From JAUHWS01 sp964571805 (lineage in GTDB: Bacteria; Patescibacteriota; Gracilibacteria; UM-FILTER-43-11), in the NCBI GenBank assembly GCA_964571805.1, contig CAZNDI010000009.1:1-19986 (forward strand): a DNA stretch of 19,986 bases, read 5' to 3'. The position numbers and the translations under genes are program-made. The notes beneath the pieces were generated by a model that worked only from the letters and a program-made list of their open reading frames with translations, was not told the origin of the DNA and ran no database searches. Of this stretch, positions 14,226 to 19,986 are shown piece after piece (the stretch's first letter is position 1; each line of letters opens with the position of its first letter).

Positions 14226-17200
14226 CTAAAGAAGAGAGTCGGGAAGAGCAATTTTTTGAACTTTAGGGGCCACAGGCAAAAGCAAATGAATATTCTCTTT
14301 CAATTTTTCTGTCCAATTGAAACCCAATTCTTTGAGATCAATTTTTAGCTTGTCCCCACTGATGAGCCATTTTGGACTATATTTGAGCAGATTCATAATT
14401 TGTTCAGCCGTGACAGAGGGGCTCATGTGAAGCACAATTTGACGCCCCGCATTCCCCATAGCAATGGATTTTACGTTGATGAGACCCGCCATTTTAGCTT
14501 TAATTTTAATTTCGAGGATTTGAAAGAGATTCGCGACTTCTTTAGGTAAATGGCCATATTCAATAACTAAATCATCCTTCAATTCCATCAAAAGCTCATT
14601 ATTATCGACCGAAGAAAGCTTCTGGTAGGCGTTGATTTTATCTTTGGTGTCAGGAATGTAAGTGTCAGGAATGTAAGCCGTGAGGGGCAATTCGATCGAA
14701 ATGTCTTGCATGGTCGTTTCATCGGGAGTAATTTTGCCCGCCCGAAGCTCTTCGATAGTTTTATTGAGCATACGGAGGAAATGGTTCATGCCGACCACTT
14801 TGATGGTACCGTGTTGATTGACACCAAGAATATCTCCCGCCCCCCGGATTTCAAGATCCCGCATAGCTACTTGGAAACCTGCTCCAAGCTCTGAGGCATC
14901 CACAATGGCCTTCAATCTTTTTTTAGCATCGAGGCGGAGTTGACGCGTTTGATAGAGAAAATAAGCATAGGCCTGAGTCCTGCCTCGGCCAATGCGACCC
15001 CGCAACTGATACATTTGTGACAATCCAAGATTTTCAGCATTATCGACAATCAACGTGTTGGCACTAGGGAGATCAATTCCATTCTCAATGATGGTGGAAG
15101 AAACTAAAACTTGGCAGTCTCCATCTTTAAATTTTAAAATACGGTCTTCCAATTCGGTGGCCGAAAGTTGCCCATGGGCCACAATAAATTTGACTTCTGG
15201 CATCAATTTTCGGAGTTTTCCGGCAATGCTTTCAATGGTTTTAACCCGATTGTGCAAAAAATAAACTTTCCCGCCCCGATCCACTTCTTTTTGAATCGCC
15301 TCTTTGACCAAATTGTCCCCGTAACGACGGACCTCTGTGATGATGGGCAAGCGCCCAGGAGGAGGAGTCGTGATGGTAGAAATATCCCGAAAATTATTCA
15401 ATGCTAAATTCAACGTTCGGGGAATAGGGGTGGCAGTGAGAGTGAGAATATCCACTTGATTGCGGATTTCTTTGAATCGTTCTTTTTGCTTCACTCCAAA
15501 ACGTTGCTCTTCATCGATGATCACCAATCCTAGATTAAAAAAATTAACATCCTTCTGTAATAAACGATGTGTGCCAATCACAATGTCGATATCTCCCTTT
15601 CTGAGTTTTTCAAGAATCACCTTTTGTTGCGCAGGATTACGAAAGCGACTGAGCATCTCAATCCGCAAATCAATGCCCTCCGCCCGTTTGACGAAAGACT
15701 TGTAGTGTTGGTCAGCTAAAATGGTGATGGGTGCAATAAAAGCCACCTGCTTACCCCCCTGAACCGCTTTGACAGCCGCTCGCATGGCCACTTCAGTTTT
15801 TCCAAACCCCACGTCTCCGCAAACCAAACGGTCCATCGGCTGATCGGACTCCATATCGCGTTTAACATCCAAAATGGCCTTCATTTGACCGGGAGTTTCT
15901 TCGTAAGGAAAAGCTTTCTCAAATTTTTGCTGCGCCTCAGTGTCCTTACCATAATTATAACCTTTGACTTGAGCCCGTTCGGCATAGAGTTTGAGAAGTT
16001 CTTTCGCAATATTTTGAGTTTCTTTTTTTATTTTTTGAGTCACCGTCTTCCAATCCGCAGCCCCCAAACGGCTCAAATGGGGCTCATTGTCTTCTCCTCC
16101 AACATATTTACTGATCTTATCCGCTTGATCGATCGGCACAAAAAGTCGATCATTTTCGGCATAAGCAATTTCTAAATATTCTCGTTTGATGTCATCAATG
16201 GTTTTGGGCACTACCCCTAAAAATCGTCCAATCCCATGATCCAAATGGACCACCAAATCACCTATTCGCAAGCCTGTGAGAAAATCTAAATTGATCTTTT
16301 GAACCGACTTATTTTGACTAGTTTTACTCAGGTTGAAAATTTCCTTATCAGTCAAAAATTGAAGTTTTTCTTGAGGCGCCTGGAAAGAAGTGGGGACATT
16401 TTCTAAATCCCCCGCATCGATCAAAATCACTTTTGCTTTATCACTAGCCTTTGTGCCATAACGGATATTTTCTTCATTAAAAATGGCTGTAAGTTCTTTT
16501 GTCCGCTTGGTAAAAATATTAATCTTCCAGTCTCGTTGAATTTTATCTCTCAAATCATTGAGAAGGTCAAAAATATTGTAGTATTTGAGGACGGAAAGGT
16601 AGCGTAAATGAAAATAATCTTCGTCCGATTTGGGGAAGGAGGTGAAACACAACTGGCTCACCTTTATTTTTGCCAGTATTTCTTCCACGTCAAAAGCGTC
16701 ATCAATGTCATCCACCACAATCAAATCTTCCTCCGTGCACTGCTCCAAAATACCCCCTCCCGTGCCCAAAACATTGATGGGTAAAATGTCTAATTGCTCG
16801 ATCTCCTCACCCAAATGCTTAGAGTCTTGATTATAGTACCAAATTCCCTCAATCCGGTCATAATCCACCTCGATTTTAACAACAGAGTCCAAATTGGGAG
16901 GAAAAAGATTGATGACTCCGCCTGCCCGTCTACATTCACCCTTTTTTAAAGTCAGGTCGGCACTGGGATAATAGCCCATTTTAATGAGCTCGTTAAAAAA
17001 CTCAACCACCCTCATGTCCTCTCCTTTTTGAATCGGCAATCCTGCTTCCTTAACTTCTCGATAAGTAGGAATGGGGATTTTGACATCCTTTTTATTCACC
17101 AAATAAACTTTATTTTCTCCTTCCGTCAAACCCGCCACAATCTCGGTCAAGCGGTAGTCTTCCTTTTTTTCTATGGCTAGATTGTCAAGAGAAACCGTGG

Positions 17201-17426
17201 AATTTTCCAACCAAAAAGGGAGGTTGTTTTTGATTTCATAAATTTCTTTATTGTCATTGGTGATCCAAAAAATATTTCTGTATTTTTTTTGTTTTTTAAG
17301 GGCGGTGACCAAGTAACATTTAGAAGTGATATTAGAAACACCTGAAAGAACCAATGGATGATTGTTGTCCAGTTGGCTAAATTCCTTGGGGTGAATGTCG
17401 AGCGGAAAAAAATGACTGATGTTCAT
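14226..17426 (-). CDS. mfd: transcription-repair coupling factor
   Basis: Mfd removes RNA polymerase stalled at DNA lesions and recruits UvrA. The protein is 1066 aa from ATG 17426. A TTG two codons upstream is in frame but less likely to be the start. The order is a UvrB-like N-terminal region (about 1-330), the RNA-polymerase-interacting domain with LRIGDLVVHLDHGIGRF (about 386-402), and the RecG-like translocase with Walker A GDVGFGKTE (about 537-545). DEEQ (about 638-641), TATPIPRTL and the RGRIGR motif VI (about 809-814) follow, then the translocation motif and the C-terminal TRCF domain (from about 905). E. coli Mfd is 1148 aa, so this one is compact, mostly in the N-terminal half. It lies 93 nt downstream of dnaN, separated by a nested inverted repeat. 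No Shine-Dalgarno sequence is seen. Confidence 0.97.
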   Translation of the reverse strand: MNISHFFPLDIHPKEFSQLDNNHPLVLSGVSNITSKCYLVTALKKQKKYRNIFWITNDNKEIYEIKNNLPFWLENSTVSLDNLAIEKKEDYRLTEIVAGLTEGENKVYLVNKKDVKIPIPTYREVKEAGLPIQKGEDMRVVEFFNELIKMGYYPSADLTLKKGECRRAGGVINLFPPNLDSVVKIEVDYDRIEGIWYYNQDSKHLGEEIEQLDILPINVLGTGGGILEQCTEEDLIVVDDIDDAFDVEEILAKIKVSQLCFTSFPKSDEDYFHLRYLSVLKYYNIFDLLNDLRDKIQRDWKINIFTKRTKELTAIFNEENIRYGTKASDKAKVILIDAGDLENVPTSFQAPQEKLQFLTDKEIFNLSKTSQNKSVQKINLDFLTGLRIGDLVVHLDHGIGRFLGVVPKTIDDIKREYLEIAYAENDRLFVPIDQADKISKYVGGEDNEPHLSRLGAADWKTVTQKIKKETQNIAKELLKLYAERAQVKGYNYGKDTEAQQKFEKAFPYEETPGQMKAILDVKRDMESDQPMDRLVCGDVGFGKTEVAMRAAVKAVQGGKQVAFIAPITILADQHYKSFVKRAEGIDLRIEMLSRFRNPAQQKVILEKLRKGDIDIVIGTHRLLQKDVNFFNLGLVIIDEEQRFGVKQKERFKEIRNQVDILTLTATPIPRTLNLALNNFRDISTITTPPPGRLPIITEVRRYGDNLVKEAIQKEVDRGGKVYFLHNRVKTIESIAGKLRKLMPEVKFIVAHGQLSATELEDRILKFKDGDCQVLVSSTIIENGIDLPSANTLIVDNAENLGLSQMYQLRGRIGRGRTQAYAYFLYQTRQLRLDAKKRLKAIVDASELGAGFQVAMRDLEIRGAGDILGVNQHGTIKVVGMNHFLRMLNKTIEELRAGKITPDETTMQDISIELPLTAYIPDTYIPDTKDKINAYQKLSSVDNNELLMELKDDLVIEYGHLPKEVANLFQILEIKIKAKMAGLINVKSIAMGNAGRQIVLHMSPSVTAEQIMNLLKYSPKWLISGDKLKIDLKELGFNWTEKLKENIHLLLPVAPKVQKIALPDSLL

Positions 17427-17433
17427 TAACAAA

Positions 17434-17518
17434 GAGCTTATTAAGCTTATTCACTTCACCAGCTTATAAAGCCTATCTTAAAGATAAGCCATTAGACTCA
17501 GTGAAGCACGGTAAGCTC
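17434..17518 (-). terminator. three-tier nested inverted repeat between dnaN and mfd
   Basis: Three stems are nested: 17434-17440 with 17512-17518 (GAGCTTA/TAAGCTC), 17454-17459 with 17501-17506 (CTTCAC/GTGAAG), and 17471-17478 with 17482-17489 (8 bp with one G-U, TAA loop on plus). On the minus strand the inner hairpin is followed by TTTATAAG, a weak T-tract. It probably attenuates or ends the dnaN transcript before mfd. Several ATAAGCT copies surround it, so alternative pairings exist. Confidence 0.5.
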
Positions 17519-17519
17519 G

Positions 17520-18617
17520 TTAGATTTTAAGGGGCATAATGATGTGGAGGTAACCTGTTTCTTTGGGTTTTAAAATGACAGGAGCGGTCTTTTCACCAAT
17601 CTCCATAATGACTTTGGAAGAGCCTAAATTCGACAAAGCTTCCAAAAGAAATTGTGAATTGAGAGCGATGTCATTATTTTCACCTTTTATTTCAGCCTTC
17701 AAAGTGATTTCACCTTCTCCGTACTGTGTGGATTCAGTGGTGATCGTGATGATTCCATCGACCACTTTCAATAAAACTTTATTATTATTTTCCTTGGCAA
17801 AAATATTGATCCGTTTCAAAACAAGGCTCAATTCTGAAACTTCAAATTCAATTTGGGTTTTGGAGGACTGAGGAATGATTTGTTCGTAGTTGGGAAATTG
17901 CCCTTCAATCAAGCGTGAAATCATCTGAACCATCGCCATAGAAAACATCACTTGATTATTCGAAACCAAAACCTTCACCTTAATTTCACCATCTGCAGCA
18001 TCTAAAATAGAACCCAATTCTAGAATCGTTTTAGCTGGAACAATACAACTGATTTCTCCTGTAACCTCTGTAACCGCAATTTTTTTCTCAGAAAGACGAT
18101 AGCTGTCCGTGGAAACCATTTTCAATTCATTCTTTTCCACCACAAAATAAACCCCTCCTAAAATGGGCCGCGTGGTATTGAGCGCTGCCGCAAAAACCAC
18201 CTGACTAATAGCTTTTTTAAGGTCTAAAGCCTTTATAGTCATGGTTCCTCCTTTTTCAACTGAAGGAATGGGGGGAAACTCAGAAGAAGAAATCCCTTTA
18301 ATTCTTGTTTTAGAATCCTTGGTTTGAATTTGAACATCGGTCCCTTCTACAACAATATTCACCTGATTATCATTGAGATAATTCACATAACTTGAAAATA
18401 ATTTAGCAGGAATCGTGATTTCGCCTTCATTTTCAATATTAGCTTCTATGAAATAAGTGATGGCTACTTCAAGATTAGTGGCCGTGAAATGAAGCTTTTT
18501 TCCTTCAGCCTTTAAAAAAACATTATTGAGAACAGGAAGGGTACTATTAACATCCACTGTTTTAGTGGTGATGGACAGGGCACGGGCCAAATCTTTTTGG
18601 GAACAGGTTAAACGCAT
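17520..18617 (-). CDS. dnaN: DNA polymerase III sliding clamp (beta subunit)
   Basis: The beta clamp encircles DNA as a dimer and tethers the replicative polymerase. The 365-aa length is standard for three repeated clamp folds (about 1-120, 128-245, 250-365). Landmarks are TRPILGGVYF (149-158), STDSYRL (169-175), RLIEGQFPNY (235-244) and the C-terminal HIIMPLKI, whose last residues line the partner-binding pocket. The ATG 18617 start gives the canonical N-terminus, and only a closely placed AGAG precedes it. A TTTACA-N18-TAAAAT promoter and a 10-bp inverted repeat lie within 85 nt upstream. The gene is transcribed away from a probable replication origin, as expected for dnaN near oriC. dnaA is not in the window. 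Confidence 0.97.
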   Translation of the reverse strand: MRLTCSQKDLARALSITTKTVDVNSTLPVLNNVFLKAEGKKLHFTATNLEVAITYFIEANIENEGEITIPAKLFSSYVNYLNDNQVNIVVEGTDVQIQTKDSKTRIKGISSSEFPPIPSVEKGGTMTIKALDLKKAISQVVFAAALNTTRPILGGVYFVVEKNELKMVSTDSYRLSEKKIAVTEVTGEISCIVPAKTILELGSILDAADGEIKVKVLVSNNQVMFSMAMVQMISRLIEGQFPNYEQIIPQSSKTQIEFEVSELSLVLKRINIFAKENNNKVLLKVVDGIITITTESTQYGEGEITLKAEIKGENNDIALNSQFLLEALSNLGSSKVIMEIGEKTAPVILKPKETGYLHIIMPLKI

Positions 18618-18626
18618 CTCTAATCG

Positions 18627-18673
18627 AAAATGATTCAGATAATAACTTACTTTCTAAATTGTAGAATCATTTT
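18627..18673. repeat. 10-bp perfect inverted repeat in the dnaN promoter/leader
   Basis: AAAATGATTC (18627-18636) and GAATCATTTT (18664-18673) are perfect inverted copies separated by 27 nt. The right copy covers most of the proposed dnaN -10 box and the left copy ends 10 nt from the dnaN start. The pair could be twin operator half-sites looping or a 5'-leader stem hiding the start region. Confidence 0.6.
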
Positions 18674-18698
18674 AATCTCTTTGTTGAGTTTTTGTAAA
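18669..18698 (-). promoter_or_regulatory. putative promoter of dnaN
   Basis: On the minus strand, TTTACA (18698-18693) and TAAAAT (18674-18669) are separated by 18 nt, each matching consensus at 5 of 6 positions. The leader would be about 45 nt. Confidence 0.5.
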
Positions 18699-18711
18699 GC
18701 ACTTTCTCTTC

Positions 18712-19066
18712 TTATAACTAGAGTTATTTATATTATTTATATTAACTCGTAGTAATAGTAAGGGGTTGATAATAAGTTTAAGTCATTGAGGAATAGTATT
18801 TGTTCGAGAAAGCTCTTAAATGAGGCTTGAAGCTCGACAATTTTAGACAAGAAGATTGAAGGGTGGGATAATCCATTTTTAGCACTCTTCTACTTATATA
18901 ATAAGCCTTTGTCTTTAGGTTGAATAAAAAAATAAGTCAAAGTATTTTAGACAATTTTGTGAATTAAATGTGTAAAACATGTTCAAAACTTGTGGATAAA
19001 TTATTGAGGATGGCTTATTTGAAATAGAGCTCATTGTCCTGTATTTCAAGCCCTATTATTTAAACA
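18712..19066. other. probable chromosomal replication origin (oriC)
   Basis: This non-coding, very AT-rich interval upstream of dnaN contains the expected origin parts. The tandem 9-mer TTATTTATA at 18724-18741 lies in an AT-rich tract and is a candidate unwinding element. Next come TAGTAATAGTAA (18750-18761), resembling the DnaA-trio described in B. subtilis, and GGGG (18762-18765). Farther right are four 9-mers in exact 11-bp phase, 18958-18999, the last a perfect DnaA box. The full gap between dnaN and the right-end gene is 18618-19147. An imperfect hairpin (GGCTT/AAGCC and GAAATA/TATTTC, 19012-19052) lies near the right end. DnaA-regulated dnaN expression is the main alternative. Confidence 0.6.
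18958..18999 (-). promoter_or_regulatory. DnaA-box array with 11-bp period
   Basis: Four plus-strand 9-mers start at 18958, 18969, 18980 and 18991: TGTGAATTA, TGTGTAAAA, TGTTCAAAA and TGTGGATAA. Against TGTGNATAA they have 1, 1, 2 and 0 mismatches. The last is the exact reverse complement of the canonical TTATCCACA. The boxes share one orientation and one helical face, as expected for cooperative DnaA binding. Confidence 0.65.
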
Positions 19067-19147
19067 TTGGGGAGAACTTTCTTATTTTTTAATTCAGTCC
19101 AAGTCTTTTTGAACAATATGAGTAGCTTGTGCAAAGGTTCTAAACAA

Positions 19148-19986
19148 TTATTTTTTTATCTTTGTCTTCATCTCCGCTCGATCCTCCATCGAAACCACCC
19201 TTTCATTGTCCATGATCTTCAATTTTTGGTCCAAAAGCACAATTTTCTGAGCCTCCACGTCTTTTTCAATCAAAACCCCACCCCCAATGAAAGAATTCTG
19301 GCCAATTTTGACCCCGGGATTGGTGCTGGAATTGATGCCGAAGCGGCAGCCGGAGCCAATGATGGCGCCAAACTTATTCTGACCCGTGCTCACGCGCTCG
19401 GTTTTAATGTTCACTTTGATTTCCGCTTCATCAAATCGAAGGTTTCCCAAAACCGTACCTGCCCCAAAGGACACGTTGCTGTCGATGATACTGTCTCCTA
19501 TATAGTTGGTGTGCATCCACACATCATGATTCAGATAACTCCGCGTCACCTCAGTGCCATAGCCCACCACACAGTTTTTGCCTAACATCGAGCCTCTCAC
19601 CAAGGAATTGTTGGCGATGATGGTCCCCTCTCCAATATAAGCGGGACCTTTCACCATGGCGTTGTGAAGGATTTTGACATTTTTTCCGATGACTACATTT
19701 CCTTCTACCACAGCGGTTTTAGCGATTTCGGCCGACTTATCAATGCAAGGTTTTTGCAGTTCTAAAAAGTGATTCATTAAACCTAAAATGTGCCACGGAT
19801 ACTTAATAGTGTGCCATTTACCTATGTATTTTTGAACTTCTATCTTTGCCCCACCCTTCTTTATATAATCGTCGATAGCAACTTCATATTTATCATCTTT
19901 CAAACTTTTAGCATTTATCAAATATTCTAAAAAAGTCGGAAAATTTTTATAAAGATGACAGACTAAATTTATTAATTTACTTGGCT
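19148..19986 (-). CDS. GlmU-like sugar-1-phosphate nucleotidylyltransferase/acyltransferase, C-terminal part (5' end outside window)
   Basis: The visible 278 residues are open to the right edge. The TTG at 19921 is not taken as the start because the frame continues upstream without a stop. The visible part begins within the end of the nucleotidylyltransferase domain (DDKYEVAIDDYIKKGGAKIE), followed by the linker KWHTIKYPWHILGLMNHFL. Then come about ten left-handed beta-helix hexapeptide turns with [ILV]-G-x-x motifs (for example VVIGKNV, AYIGEGT, VKIGQNSFIGGGVLI). The order matches archaeal-type bifunctional enzymes that make UDP-GlcNAc or dTDP-glucose. The substrate cannot be assigned without the missing N-terminal signature. 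SSTNPGVKIG near the end fits the acetyltransferase part. It probably feeds cell-wall or surface polysaccharide synthesis, consistent with a peptidoglycan-making cell. Confidence 0.85.
   Translation of the reverse strand, partial: PSKLINLVCHLYKNFPTFLEYLINAKSLKDDKYEVAIDDYIKKGGAKIEVQKYIGKWHTIKYPWHILGLMNHFLELQKPCIDKSAEIAKTAVVEGNVVIGKNVKILHNAMVKGPAYIGEGTIIANNSLVRGSMLGKNCVVGYGTEVTRSYLNHDVWMHTNYIGDSIIDSNVSFGAGTVLGNLRFDEAEIKVNIKTERVSTGQNKFGAIIGSGCRFGINSSTNPGVKIGQNSFIGGGVLIEKDVEAQKIVLLDQKLKIMDNERVVSMEDRAEMKTKIKK

Noticed and set aside
14647..14676. Exact 15-bp tandem repeat in mfd encoding a repeated YIPDT
   Set aside because: As I recall, Mfd proteins often have AYIP-x-x-YI-x-D at this place with the same length, so it is probably not an expansion.
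17427..17432. TTG start two codons upstream of the mfd ATG
   Set aside because: ATG at 17426 is adjacent and stronger, and neither codon has a Shine-Dalgarno sequence.
19919..19921. TTG start for the right-end nucleotidyltransferase
   Set aside because: The frame continues upstream without a stop to the window edge with plausible protein sequence, so the gene is 5'-truncated by the window.
1..19986. Alternative genetic code with TGA read as glycine, as in Gracilibacteria/Absconditabacteria
   Set aside because: TGA ends several well-bounded genes (prs, hicB, hicA, the PBP gene) and no gene needs TGA read-through.
1..19986. CRISPR array, tRNA genes, intact insertion sequence or prophage genes
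   Set aside because: No regularly spaced long repeats, no tRNA T-loop plus acceptor pairing, and no transposase, integrase or phage protein was seen.

Overview
The window is a roughly 40% GC bacterial chromosome segment dominated by housekeeping genes. The standard code fits: TGA terminates prs, hicB, hicA and the PBP gene, and no long frame needs TGA read as an amino acid. Most starts have an A-rich leader and no Shine-Dalgarno (SD) sequence. Information-processing genes are scattered and single, and both an RNase J and a second beta-CASP nuclease are present. Taken together this suggests a Patescibacteria/CPR-type organism, for example Peregrinibacteria-like. That placement is an inference from gene style, not a measured phylogeny.

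Left part (1-5.6 kb): a small secreted Cys-rich protein converges on an unrecognised 313-aa protein. A plus-strand series follows: PRPP synthetase (prs), a HicB/HicA toxin-antitoxin pair with a 4-bp overlap, NAD-type GAPDH, and a CPSF-like MBL/beta-CASP nuclease. A large palindromic element lies between the last two.

Middle (5.6-8.1 kb): an accessory island. It holds a GC-rich DUF2306-like membrane protein with an internal tandem duplication and its own strong SD, an unrecognised 256-aa protein made of two similar halves, and an 800-nt stretch without a convincing intact gene. That stretch contains GC-rich hairpins, an 11-bp direct repeat and traces of a frameshifted small gene.

Right-centre (8.1-18.6 kb): RNase J with a basic, Pro/His-rich N-terminal extension and prepilin peptidase on plus, then a convergent minus-strand series. 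In transcription order the series is dnaN (sliding clamp), mfd (transcription-repair coupling factor) and a class A penicillin-binding protein with three C-terminal Ig-like domains.

Right end (18.6-20 kb): about 530 nt of non-coding DNA upstream of dnaN looks like a replication origin. It has four 9-mers in strict 11-bp phase ending in a perfect DnaA box, plus, about 200 bp away, an AT-rich tandem 9-mer followed by a TAG/TAA trio and a G4 tract. A GlmU-type sugar-1-phosphate nucleotidylyltransferase with left-handed beta-helix repeats runs off the right edge. No tRNA, rRNA, CRISPR array or intact insertion sequence was seen.
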